A DNA stretch of 64,000 nucleotides from NCBI RefSeq assembly GCF_003336225.1, contig NZ_QPID01000008.1:1-64000 (forward strand), read 5' to 3'. The notes below the pieces were generated by a model. The model saw nothing but the letters and a program-made list of their open reading frames with translations. It was not told the DNA's origin and did no database searches. This document shows positions 31,904 through 40,288 of this stretch, in pieces; position 1 is the first letter of the stretch, and the number at the start of each line of letters is the position of its first letter. Made by a program: the position numbers and the translations under genes. This stretch comes from Corallincola holothuriorum (lineage in GTDB: Bacteria; Pseudomonadota; Gammaproteobacteria; Enterobacterales; Neiellaceae).

Positions 31904-32569
31904 ATGAATAAACGGAACTTGATTGCATCGATAGATGTTGATCCGCAAAAGACATTCACGCCCTTGTGCCCCAATGAACTGCCTGTGCCTGGGGGCGATG
32001 AAATTGGTCCTGCACTTAATGCGATGGCGAGTTTTGCCGATCTCCGTGTCGTGACTAAGGACGCTCATAGCCCCAGCGCGCCTTGGGTGGTGAAAAGCCA
32101 CGACGAAATGCTCCAGCCACTGGCTATGCCAAACGCGGATCTGACATGGGTGGCTCATGCGGTACCCGGTACAGTTGGTTTTGAACTGTTAGATGAATTG
32201 CCAGCGTTAGAAGCGTACGACTTTCATGTCTATAAGGGCATGGAGCCTGAGATGCACCCCTACGGAGCTTGCTACCACGATTTGAATGATCGTATGTCGA
32301 CGGGACTGATCGAGTGGTTGCGCTGCAAGCAGGTCACCACAACGCTAGTGGCCGGTTTAGCACTCGACTACTGTGTTAAAACGACGGCTATTCAGCTCAA
32401 AAATGCAGGCTTTAATGTCATCGTGGTGATTGAAGCCTGCAGAGGTATTGCAGATGAAAGCATTCATGCGGCACGCCTTGAGCTTGAACAAGCAGGTGTG
32501 AAAATCTGTGAAAACGTGGTTGAGTTGCCCAGCTTCCTGGGTGATGCTGTCGCCCCTGCCAATGGTTAA
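31904..32569 (+). CDS. pncA: Nicotinamidase
   Basis: ATG 31904 after GGAGAAC; upstream codons of the open frame cover the operator. 221 residues of the isochorismatase-like hydrolase family, with the PncA triad: Asp in SIDVDPQKTF (about 11), Lys in VVTKDAHSP (about 53) and Cys in GLALDYCVKTTA (about 157). HPYGACYHDLND (about residue 120) lies in the metal-site region. It deamidates nicotinamide to nicotinate, feeding pncB, whose start codon lies 14 bp downstream. Confidence 0.88.
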   Translation: MNKRNLIASIDVDPQKTFTPLCPNELPVPGGDEIGPALNAMASFADLRVVTKDAHSPSAPWVVKSHDEMLQPLAMPNADLTWVAHAVPGTVGFELLDELPALEAYDFHVYKGMEPEMHPYGACYHDLNDRMSTGLIEWLRCKQVTTTLVAGLALDYCVKTTAIQLKNAGFNVIVVIEACRGIADESIHAARLELEQAGVKICENVVELPSFLGDAVAPANG

Positions 32570-32582
32570 AGGAGAAACCAAT

Positions 32583-33803
32583 ATGTTTGGCCGTACCAGT
32601 GTTCAGAGTATGTTAGACACCGATTTTTATAAGTTGACGATGGGGCAAGCTTATTTGCACCAAATCCCCGGTGCTGAAGCGGAATGGGAATTCAAATGTC
32701 GCACCGATGAAGATTTAACTCCTTATGTCAGCCTGCTGCGGGCGGAATTAGAAGGATTATCTGAGCTCTATCTGACGGATGATCAGTACAACTACCTTGC
32801 TAGCAACTTTTCTTTCTTGTCACCAGACTATCTGCGTTGGTTGCAGCTGTTCCGTTATGATCCCTCTTTGCTCTCCTTGAACGCCGTCAATGGCCAGTTA
32901 CAAGTGACCGCAAGAGGCCCGCAATTGCATGTGTCGCCTTTTGAAATCCCTTTAATGGCGTGCCTTTCTGAGATCCGTAATCGGCAACGGTATCCTGAGG
33001 TCGACAGTGATCTGATTAGAAAGTCGACCTATACCAAGATAAAGCAGCTGGAAGCCCTTGGGGATAAGTGTGATTTATCCGATTTCCGATTTGCCGATTT
33101 CGGTACTCGTCGTCGTTTTTCTTTTTCGGCACAAAAACAGGTAGTGGATATGCTAACGCAACAGCTACCTCAGAATTTTGTGGGTACGTCTAACCCGTTG
33201 CTTGCAAGGGAGTTTGGCGTTAGCTGTATTGGTACGATGGCTCACGAATGGTTTCAAACCCACCAGCAGCTAAATTATCGTTTAGTCGACTCTCAACGTG
33301 CGGCATTGGATAATTGGGTGACGGAGTATCGCGGAGATTTGGGTGTTGCTTTGACGGATATTATTGGCGTCGATTCCTTCTGCAACGACTTGGACCTATA
33401 TTTCGCTAAGTTATACGATGGCTATCGTCATGATTCCGGTGATCCCATTCTTTGGGGTGACAAGATCATCGCCCGTTTAGAAGCTTTGAAAGTCGACCCA
33501 AGCCAGAAGACGCTGGTATTTAGCGATGGGCTTAATTTTGAAAAGGCAGTGGCGATATATAGTCATTTTCAAGGCAGGATTAAAACCAGTTTTGGTATTG
33601 GGACCTGGCTGATGGGCGACTTTGGCGTGAACAAGCCGATGAACATGGTGATGAAGATGGTGCGTCTAAATGGTCATCCAGTGGCGAAGATCTCCGATAG
33701 CCCTGGAAAAACAATGTGTCGAGACCGCAGTTTTCTGGAATATTTAATGAATACGTTTGCGGTTGATATGGATGTGCGGACCAAAGTTCTGGCCAATATC
33801 TAA
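32583..33803 (+). CDS. pncB: Nicotinate phosphoribosyltransferase
   Basis: ATG 32583 follows AAAGGAG. 406 residues, as in E. coli PncB (400). Family segments: MLDTDFYKLTMGQAYLHQ at the N-terminus, RFADFGTRRRFSF, GTSNPLLAREFGVSCIGTMAHEW with the His autophosphorylation region, DGYRHDSGDP and GIGTWLMGD. It converts nicotinate and PRPP to NaMN. Second gene of the pncA-pncB-nadE operon. Confidence 0.92.
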   Translation: MFGRTSVQSMLDTDFYKLTMGQAYLHQIPGAEAEWEFKCRTDEDLTPYVSLLRAELEGLSELYLTDDQYNYLASNFSFLSPDYLRWLQLFRYDPSLLSLNAVNGQLQVTARGPQLHVSPFEIPLMACLSEIRNRQRYPEVDSDLIRKSTYTKIKQLEALGDKCDLSDFRFADFGTRRRFSFSAQKQVVDMLTQQLPQNFVGTSNPLLAREFGVSCIGTMAHEWFQTHQQLNYRLVDSQRAALDNWVTEYRGDLGVALTDIIGVDSFCNDLDLYFAKLYDGYRHDSGDPILWGDKIIARLEALKVDPSQKTLVFSDGLNFEKAVAIYSHFQGRIKTSFGIGTWLMGDFGVNKPMNMVMKMVRLNGHPVAKISDSPGKTMCRDRSFLEYLMNTFAVDMDVRTKVLANI

Positions 33804-33813
33804 GAGAGAACAA

Positions 33814-35838
33814 ATGAAAACAACACTGAGAATAGGTACCGCCAGCTTAAATACCGTTGCTTTGGACTTACAGCACAATGCCAGCCTTATTGAACAGGCC
33901 ATGGCCGATGCTGCGCGACAAAATATTGAACTGCTGTTGATGCCTGAGTTGTGCCTGAGCGGCTACGGCTGTGAAGATATGTTTTTCTGTAGTGATTGGT
34001 TGGCGGATGTAGAGAAAGCACTGATTACTATTTGCGAGCAAGTGCCCGCAGGCTTGCTAGCTACCGTTGGTTTACCGCTGCGTTACCCGGGTGGCCAGGT
34101 GTTTAACGCTGTCGCGCTGATTGCTACCGGGCGCATTCTTGGCATCGTATGTAAGCAAACATTGGCCCGTTCCGGTATCCACTATGAGTCGCGCTGGTTT
34201 GCGCCTTGGCCGGTGGGGCAGTCCACTGAAATTATGATCGGTGGGCAGCAGGTACCGATTGGTGATCAGGCCTTTAGTATTGATGGCGTGCGGATAGGCT
34301 TCGAGATCTGTGAAGACAGCTGGGTGGCCGCCAGACCCGGGCGTCAGCTCTACCAACGCCAAGTCGATGTGATCCTTAACCCTTCTGCCAGTCATTTTGC
34401 GTTAGGCAAGCATCAGGTGCGCCGTCGATTCGTGCAGGAAGGCTCACGGGCTTTCGGTGTCGTCTATGCCTATGCCAACTTACAAGGCTGCGAAGCGGGT
34501 AGGGCGGTTTACGATGGCGGCAATATGATCGCTTCAAATGGCGAGTTGGTGGCGGAAGCTCAGCGCTTACAGTTTGATGATGTCGTGGTCACGATGGCGG
34601 ATGTGGATCTGCATGCAAACCGTACGCAACGCATAATCTCCAGCCAGTTGCAGTCCGATGTGATGCAGATTGACCTGATTGAACATGCTGGGATCTTAAA
34701 GCAACAAGCGGATTATCAGATCAGCGGTGCCATTGACTCGTTGCCAGTGCTGAGTGAGCACGACATCGTACTGCGAACAGGTGCGCTGGGTATGTGGGAT
34801 TGGATGCGCAAGACAACCACCGCGGGCTATGCCATTAGCCTCTCTGGCGGCGCAGATTCGGCGCTGTGTGCCTCGCTGGTGTATTACGCTCACGCATTGG
34901 CTGTTTCTGAATTGGCACCAGAAGATTACGCCAAAGCGATGGCTATTTGTGGGTTTCAGTTTGCAGTACCAAAGGCAACAGAACAACGCCTGACTTGGTT
35001 GACGGAAACCGTACTTCCTCAAGTATTGACCACTGTCTATCAGGGCTCAGATAACAGCAGTGAAACGACCTCTGGTGCTGCCGCCGCCGTGGCTGGCGCG
35101 ATAGGTGCCAAGCACATTAACTGGTCGATCTCCTCACTGGTGGAGGAGTACAGCGCCCGCATTAACGGTATTGATGGTGCCAAGCCGCTGAACTGGCAAG
35201 ATGATGATCTGACTCTGCAGAATATTCAGGCGCGGGTGCGCAGCCCCGGTATCTGGATGGTGGCGAACCGGGAAAACAAACTGCTGGTGGCGACCTCAAA
35301 TATGAGTGAAGCATCCGTGGGCTATACCACCATGGATGGTGACACCAGTGGCGTGCTATCACCCATTGGCGGCATCAGTAAAACTCGTGTGCTGTTACTG
35401 AACGAGTTTGTTGAAAAGCAAGGGGTGACCGTCAGACCGATTGACGCTGATGAATTCAGTTTGACCATTGATGCGTTAGGCTTTGTTAACCGTCAGCGAC
35501 CGACGGCAGAGCTACGTCCGGTTGAACAAACCGATGAAGCCGATCTGATGCCATTCCCAATACTCGATGAGATCCGCAAGCTGGGACAGGTGCAATACCT
35601 CAATCCACAGGGGGTGTTAAACCGTCTCGCTGATGGCCCGTTGGGACAACCTTATGAGCGCCAGCAGCTGATCGATTGGGTTAAACGCTATTACCAGCTG
35701 TATTGCCGCAACCAGTGGAAGCGTGAACGTTTGGCCGTTGGATTTCATATCGAATCAGACAGTGCCGATCCTAAGTCTTACCGACGCTTCCCCGTGCTTA
35801 ACTCACAGTTAAAGCGTGAGTTGGCGGGGCTGAAGTGA
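33814..35838 (+). CDS. nadE: Glutamine-dependent NAD+ synthetase
   Basis: ATG 33814 after GAGAGAAC. 674 residues, the long two-domain form. The N-terminal nitrilase-type glutaminase has Glu in LLMPELCLSGYGC, Lys in CKQTLA and Cys in GFEICEDSWVA. The C-terminal synthetase has the PP-loop SLSGGADSALCA and TSNMSEASVGYTTMDGDTSG. It makes NAD from deamido-NAD with glutamine nitrogen. Completes the salvage pathway encoded by the divergent locus. Strong terminator 43 bp after the stop. Confidence 0.92.
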   Translation: MKTTLRIGTASLNTVALDLQHNASLIEQAMADAARQNIELLLMPELCLSGYGCEDMFFCSDWLADVEKALITICEQVPAGLLATVGLPLRYPGGQVFNAVALIATGRILGIVCKQTLARSGIHYESRWFAPWPVGQSTEIMIGGQQVPIGDQAFSIDGVRIGFEICEDSWVAARPGRQLYQRQVDVILNPSASHFALGKHQVRRRFVQEGSRAFGVVYAYANLQGCEAGRAVYDGGNMIASNGELVAEAQRLQFDDVVVTMADVDLHANRTQRIISSQLQSDVMQIDLIEHAGILKQQADYQISGAIDSLPVLSEHDIVLRTGALGMWDWMRKTTTAGYAISLSGGADSALCASLVYYAHALAVSELAPEDYAKAMAICGFQFAVPKATEQRLTWLTETVLPQVLTTVYQGSDNSSETTSGAAAAVAGAIGAKHINWSISSLVEEYSARINGIDGAKPLNWQDDDLTLQNIQARVRSPGIWMVANRENKLLVATSNMSEASVGYTTMDGDTSGVLSPIGGISKTRVLLLNEFVEKQGVTVRPIDADEFSLTIDALGFVNRQRPTAELRPVEQTDEADLMPFPILDEIRKLGQVQYLNPQGVLNRLADGPLGQPYERQQLIDWVKRYYQLYCRNQWKRERLAVGFHIESDSADPKSYRRFPVLNSQLKRELAGLK

Positions 35839-35880
35839 CCCTCTGTTTTAGTGGGTTTGGTTTGCGCTAAGCTCACAACG

Positions 35881-35912
35881 AAAGCCCTTTGATAAAACAA
35901 AGGGCTTTTTTA
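35881..35912. terminator. Bidirectional Rho-independent terminator
   Basis: AAAGCCCTTTG (35881-35891) and CAAAGGGCTTT (35898-35908) with a T run on the plus strand and A residues before it. Ends nadE and possibly the leftward membrane-protein gene. Confidence 0.85.
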
Positions 35913-35928
35913 CTGGAGTTACTAGCGA

Positions 35929-36651
35929 CTAATTCTTCTTCATCAGTTCAGCAAATCGAGTTGAAGCGAAATTTAGCCCAGCACTGCCGCCGCCGAGTAA
36001 GCCGCCAGTGATCAGCACATCGGCGAACCTGACCAAGTTACCGTGAACGCCACTGATTTCAGAGATATTGGACAGGATATCCGCCAGTATACTGAGCCCA
36101 AGCGAGGCGAGCACGATGCCTGAAATAAAGACAAAGAAGGTGACATCCCGATTGCAGGTAGATTGATGCCTGGCAAGGGAGAACTCGTAACTGTGCTTCA
36201 GGCAGAGCAGGGCTGCTCGGTATTCGTCCGCGTTGTCATCCGGCGCGATCAGTAGGCCAAACATCCCTTTATCTAAGACCTTTCTGGCCACTTGTATCTC
36301 CCGTTCAAACACCATCTTCAGTACATTAACGTGTTGCTCATCGTCGGCGAGCGTCTCCTTAATTCGGGATATTCTGAGTGTCCAATCGGCGACTTTACGG
36401 TTGCGGTAGTTGCTTACAAATACTGCCGCAGCTCGTTCGACAGCCACCACAATAAATAGATACTTAAGAAAGATATCACCGCCTTTTTCAACTAACTCGG
36501 GATTAACGGACAGAAGTTCGACGTCGGAGTAACCCCAATGAAAAGCAGCGATGGCGCCGAGTACTATGATTGCCACTATGGTGTAGAGCCGCCATGGCAG
36601 CTCATTGCTATCAGAGAGGGGGGTGAGTTTATCTCTATTCCCATCAGCCAT
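35929..36651 (-). CDS. Hypothetical membrane protein, 240 aa
   Basis: Not recognised. Four predicted membrane segments: LYTIVAIIVLGAIAAFHWGY, IFLKYLFIVVAVERAAAVFV, FVFISGIVLASLGLSILADI and a Gly-rich LITGGLLGGGSAGLNFA. Between segments 2 and 3 is a cytoplasmic helical stretch of about 75 residues (KETLADDEQHVNVLKMVFER). It lies next to an M15-like peptidase gene of the same orientation, 150 bp away. Confidence 0.6.
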   Translation of the reverse strand: MADGNRDKLTPLSDSNELPWRLYTIVAIIVLGAIAAFHWGYSDVELLSVNPELVEKGGDIFLKYLFIVVAVERAAAVFVSNYRNRKVADWTLRISRIKETLADDEQHVNVLKMVFEREIQVARKVLDKGMFGLLIAPDDNADEYRAALLCLKHSYEFSLARHQSTCNRDVTFFVFISGIVLASLGLSILADILSNISEISGVHGNLVRFADVLITGGLLGGGSAGLNFASTRFAELMKKN

Positions 36652-36801
36652 TAGATCTCCCTCCTATGTAACAGACGAGAATCCAACTTTCATCACGACG
36701 CTGGTTGCTGCAATTCCGCAGAGCGCCTCACTTAAAGTGTAGAAGTGAGTTGTATGTTTGTCGGTGTGTGATGGCCAAATTCAGCGGATCTGTTCGCCGG
36801 A

Positions 36802-37212
36802 CTATGGCTTGTAGGTCATTATCCTGTCGCAGTTTCTGACGTCGAAGTGCAACCAGGATACATCCAGTTCGATGCTGCCTATTAGCTCGAATTCGTGTTG
36901 CCTCGGAGCGGCTAAGATCTGTTGGCGTATGCTTTCAGCATCATGATCCTGAAACAGGCAATCCGCTGCCCGACCAAAGCTGTGCTGACTAAAAGGGCTG
37001 TAATAGGGACTGTCACTGGTTCTTAAACCGCTCCATTCGCGGTCACCCTGCCAGTAGTAGTTGTTTACTGTCATCGAACCAAACTTCTCCCTGAGCCTAT
37101 CAAGGGTAATTAAGAGCCTGTCATCCAGCAGCTGCCACGCTTTTTCACCGCGCTTTTTAAAAACCGATTTAGGCACTAATTCATGGATCTGAAAGTGTTT
37201 GCACTTGTACAT
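36802..37212 (-). CDS. M15-type D-Ala-D-Ala peptidase-like (phage-endolysin-type) protein
   Basis: 136 residues without signal peptide. It has the zinc-peptidase M15 pattern in short form: SQHSFGRAADCLF (HxxGxAxD, about residue 77) and SWLHFDVRN (WxHxD, about residue 122), with VNNYYWQGDREWSGLRT between. Such short single-domain forms are usually phage endolysins or phage-like accessory genes, so it may be a prophage relic. It could cut peptidoglycan peptides if exported. Confidence 0.65.
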   Translation of the reverse strand: MYKCKHFQIHELVPKSVFKKRGEKAWQLLDDRLLITLDRLREKFGSMTVNNYYWQGDREWSGLRTSDSPYYSPFSQHSFGRAADCLFQDHDAESIRQQILAAPRQHEFELIGSIELDVSWLHFDVRNCDRIMTYKP

Positions 37213-37313
37213 GATCGACTCCGTTCCGCCGGAAAGTAGTTGTTGCTGTTTAGCCTAGTCGATGTGCAGAGAAGAAACGGTATAAAGTGACTCGGTGAAG
37301 TCTAGTCATATGA

Positions 37314-37661
37314 GAAGTTGGCTGGTGGGGCTATAAGTTCAGGCATCGGAAACAGTTTGACCTAGCTATATGGAGTACCGGGCAGCTTTGTGGGCGTAGC
37401 ATTGGCAAACCTACTTTCACCGGCGATAAGATGCGACTAGATGTCATTGAGCGATCGCCTTTGCATAACTTGTTGAAGGGCAAAGTGACGGATATCTCCA
37501 TCGCTGCACTCAGGTTTTATGCCAGATCCATAGATGCTAGTCAGTTGCGGATCATGCGGCCATTGAATGAAGAGTTGATTCGCTTTTATCAAAGTCACGA
37601 CCTTACTCTGTATCGAGGGAAAGCCAGTAATGTTCCGACTCACTTATGGTTAGATCTGTAG
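37314..37661 (+). pseudogene. Probable GNAT-like C-terminal fragment
   Basis: The reading frame is open from 37314, but the only ATG (37431) gives just 76 residues. Upstream codons read FDLAIWSTGQLCGRSIGKP and FTGDKMRLDVIERSP, then LRIMRPLNEELIRFYQSHDL, which resembles the second half of a GNAT acetyltransferase (IxNPxNExxxxFYxxxGF). The N-terminal half is missing, or the real start is a rare codon. ATG 37431 to 37661 is the fallback gene model. It lies 19 bp before a small charged protein gene, with which it may be co-transcribed. Confidence 0.4.
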
Positions 37662-37680
37662 AAGGTAGTGGAGAATAACA

Positions 37681-37917
37681 ATGTCTAAAGATACTCGTCC
37701 TAGACCTGGCACACCGGAGTTTCGAAGCTGGTTGCTGGAAGATGGCAAAAAATTTGTCGATAAGCTATTCAGTGCTGAAAAACCTGAGGGCTTCGAGGAA
37801 GATGGCTACATAGCGGGGCCCACTAAAGGTGAAAAACTTACACCTGAAAAATCTGCAGCAGAAGATGCGGCTATCGACAAAGCGCAGAAGCGAGCCCACT
37901 TAAAAGTCGAGAAGTAA
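37681..37917 (+). CDS. Hypothetical small charged protein, 78 aa
   Basis: ATG 37681 after TGGAGAATAAC. A highly charged, Lys/Glu-rich soluble protein (KFVDKLFSAEKPEGFEEDGY; KAQKRAHLKVEK), without recognised domain. Terminator at 37945-37969. Confidence 0.6.
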   Translation: MSKDTRPRPGTPEFRSWLLEDGKKFVDKLFSAEKPEGFEEDGYIAGPTKGEKLTPEKSAAEDAAIDKAQKRAHLKVEK

Positions 37918-37944
37918 ATAGCGCCTGCCGAAAACCAAGCAACA

Positions 37945-37969
37945 AAAGGGCCTCCTTATGGGGGCCTTT
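37945..37969 (+). terminator. Rho-independent terminator
   Basis: AAAGGGCCTCC and GGGGGCCTTT form a stem with one bulge around TTAT, between the 78-residue protein gene and the convergent membrane-protein gene. Confidence 0.65.
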
Positions 37970-37986
37970 GTCGTTTCATCTGCGCA

Positions 37987-38400
37987 CTAATGCGTTACGC
38001 GTATTTCGTGCTCTTCAACAAAACTCTCTGATTGGAAGCTACCTATCAGTGTGCCCAGGGATAATGAAAATGCTATGAGGAAGCAAAGAGCGCCTGCGTG
38101 TGGGATCGCAAATTGTGTGTGTTTCCATAAAGGATAACTGGCAGCAAGAAGAAAAGCGGCAATGCTGTACTTATTCCACATGAAAAAGAACAAGATTTCA
38201 AAAGCCCAAATGGACTCCTTGGATTTGAAGATTTGTAATCCTAACCATGAATAGCCGATGGCGAGCGCTGTACCCAACATAAGTGCCAGTAACGCATAAA
38301 GAATAGAATGCTCGGAGTAAGTTGCTGTATACCAAAGGTGAAGCGAGTATCCCGTGGCAATTAACCAGATCAGTAGTAACGGTAAAATGACGAGTCCCAT
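37987..38400 (-). CDS. Hypothetical membrane protein, 137 aa
   Basis: Four hydrophobic helices (LVILPLLLIWLIATGYSLHLW; SILYALLALMLGTALAIGYSW; FEILFFFMWNKYSIAAFLLA; AGALCFLIAFSLSLGTLIGS) and a short polar C-terminus. Family not recognised. No functional clue from neighbours. Confidence 0.6.
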   Translation of the reverse strand: MGLVILPLLLIWLIATGYSLHLWYTATYSEHSILYALLALMLGTALAIGYSWLGLQIFKSKESIWAFEILFFFMWNKYSIAAFLLAASYPLWKHTQFAIPHAGALCFLIAFSLSLGTLIGSFQSESFVEEHEIRVTH

Positions 38401-38718
38401 ATCTCTTCCTTGATTATGGTGTGTTCTATAGGGAGCTGGATCTTCTCAAATTCCTGCTTGAGTGCAAGAACTTTCCTCTACTCAGACCTCAGTACGAATA
38501 GTGTTGTATGAGTTTCAGTTGTTGTTGAGGAAGTGTGTCGCAGTCTTGTTAGCATTGATTCGCTGAGTTCACACTTGCTCCGTTAAAACTGTTTAACGAA
38601 GGAGTAAGCTAGATTGACTATGCTAGATGCGATTGGGGTGCATGGCTTAATGGTTTTGCTTTAAGGCGCGTATGTGACCTCAACGTATTGTCAACTTCGA
38701 TACGCTAAGGGCTGAAGC
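38401..38718. other. Divergent intergenic region with a long imperfect palindrome
   Basis: 318 bp without a gene. CTTGCTCCGTTAAA (38576-38589) faces TTTAACGAAGGAGTAAG (38593-38609), an interrupted inverted repeat about 110 bp before the next gene. It could be an operator or a hairpin. Confidence 0.4.
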
Positions 38719-39255
38719 ATGCAAACTGATGAATCTTACGACTCTCTACTTCGACATGAAGCGGAGAAAGATATGGAAGCGATGGCCGGGGCCCATGATG
38801 TTTTCACTTCAGGCTGTTTCATGGTCTTTCTTTACACCACGTTGACAAGCATATTGATAGCGGCGGTTGTAGGGATCTTTCTTAGTACGTCTGAGTCGTG
38901 GCTTGAGAGTTTTTTCATAGAGCTGTCTGCCATCATGCTGTTTTTTATTGTTTCTCCGTTGTTCATATATGCTTCTACGCGACAAGGTTGGCTATTTGAG
39001 GTGTGCAGCGTTGCTGCAATGCTAATTTTCTTTGCGTTATCCTATTTTTCATCCGGTGCCTGGCAACCCGTCTTTCTGGAGCTAGCTATTGGTTTATTGG
39101 CGCTATTAGGTTTGGAAGCTGTTGCTGGCAGTATGCTCAAGAAGGCAGATCGAGAATTGAAACAGGCGGTTGCACGTTGTAAGGCTGCCGAGCCATCGAA
39201 AATGTTCGACAGAGACCGTGACCCGGAGTTGACTGGTGGTGAGCAGAAAGGCTAA
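38719..39255 (+). CDS. Hypothetical membrane protein, 178 aa
   Basis: Not recognised. An acidic N-terminus of about 30 residues, then four membrane segments (FMVFLYTTLTSILIAAVVGIF; IELSAIMLFFIVSPLFIYAS; VCSVAAMLIFFALSYFS; LELAIGLLALLGLEAVAGSM) and a charged cytoplasmic tail (KKADRELKQAVARCKAAE). No ribosome-binding site stands out. Confidence 0.55.
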   Translation: MQTDESYDSLLRHEAEKDMEAMAGAHDVFTSGCFMVFLYTTLTSILIAAVVGIFLSTSESWLESFFIELSAIMLFFIVSPLFIYASTRQGWLFEVCSVAAMLIFFALSYFSSGAWQPVFLELAIGLLALLGLEAVAGSMLKKADRELKQAVARCKAAEPSKMFDRDRDPELTGGEQKG

Positions 39256-39435
39256 GACGAGTTACAAAAAAGGGTAGCCACTCATGTTGCCCTAAACACG
39301 AGCTTATTTCTTGTATTCGAAAGTGAACTGTCCATAGCTTTGAATGCTACATTAGCTATTCCGAGGGGCGGGGAGATTGATTCGCGGCGTTGCCGCTGGC
39401 CTGCGGGCCGTCGTTGCAGGCTCCGACGTTATCTC

Positions 39436-39850
39436 ACCACTAGTGGTTCGGTTGAGCCGAGTTCTTAGCTATTTGAAAATTCATACAATTCGTCTTTGCG
39501 AAACGCCGGTGTCTTGTGTTGCTAAAGTATACCTCTGCGAGGTTGAATGGTTTTGGATACGCTGAAAGACGCCTTAGATTCCTCTTTATTGGCGATTTAA
39601 AACCCGTTTTTGACAACCATTCAGAGCATCAGGGCTCCATCCCGCACAAGCAAAGGTGTTAAACCGGTTGTTCGATGGTGGCAAAAAAGGCTTTGAAAAT
39701 GCCATTAATGCCAGCCAATATCCAAAAGTCGCGAAGGTCAGTAAAGCAACTGCAACGCGGCATCTGACCGAGTTGCTAGATAAAGGCGCGATTGAGAAGC
39801 TGGCTGGGGGCGGCCGCAGTACTCGATATCAAACTAAGCTGATTGATTAG
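39436..39850 (+). pseudogene. Internally deleted second copy of the Fic gene
   Basis: 39440-39530 resembles the leader of the Fic gene at about 41205-41290 (GAGCCGAGTTCTTAGCTATT against GAACCGAGCTCGTAGCTATC). From 39548 to 39850 it matches the last ~320 bp of that gene (LDTLKDALDSSLLAI, then FENAINASQYPKVAKVSKAT and LTELLDKGAIEKLAGGGRST). The N-terminal and Fic catalytic domains, about 950 bp, are deleted, and a stop interrupts after LLAI. Only the winged-helix end would still be translatable, from ATG 39656. Confidence 0.75.
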
Positions 39851-40287
39851 TCTGTTATCAATACCAGTTTTTTACCAACTAATTTGAGCTCGAACTCGCC
39901 TGAAAACCTGCCGCCACCAGAAAGTTCGCCATTGATATTTTTGTAGAACAGCATGCCACTTACCTGATATTTCCCAGCTTCTAAAGCTTTAGGGGGAACG
40001 ATGTCCGTAATGTTTTCAAGTTGCTGCCCATAACGAATGTTAGCTTCACTGTATGTATGAGGTAAATTGTCTTTTTCTACAGGGCGCAGAGCCTGCCAGT
40101 AAGTGCAATCAACTTCGCAATCCATTTTTCTAACTGTCATCGTGTCAAAAGCAACTTTAGTATTTGCAAAATTGTCTGCGGTAAAGAATATTTCTCCATC
40201 CTCCTGAATGGTCTTTAGCTCAGACCATTCAGAGCACCCAAATAGCAACAATAAAGTAAAGACCATTGGCAACTGGCTGTACTTCAT
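39847..40287 (-). CDS. Predicted lipoprotein, candidate immunity protein
   Basis: 146 residues. The signal peptide with lipobox LLLFGC (Cys18, followed by Ser) indicates outer-membrane sorting. The mature part carries DCEVDCTYWQAL, IRYGQQLENITDIVPPKAL and GKYQVSGMLFYKNINGELSG. The same pattern recurs in the lipoprotein at 44498-44938 (DCDSDCIYWEVL; IKYGQSFEHIQV; PPRALKQGRYNVS), so the two are paralogues. Its ATG follows the stop of the HExxH gene by one base, so it is translated by coupling. A periplasmic lipoprotein directly behind a putative toxin is the usual arrangement for T6SS-type immunity proteins; this is inference. Confidence 0.65.
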   Translation of the reverse strand: MKYSQLPMVFTLLLLFGCSEWSELKTIQEDGEIFFTADNFANTKVAFDTMTVRKMDCEVDCTYWQALRPVEKDNLPHTYSEANIRYGQQLENITDIVPPKALEAGKYQVSGMLFYKNINGELSGGGRFSGEFELKLVGKKLVLITD

Positions 40288-40288
40288 T

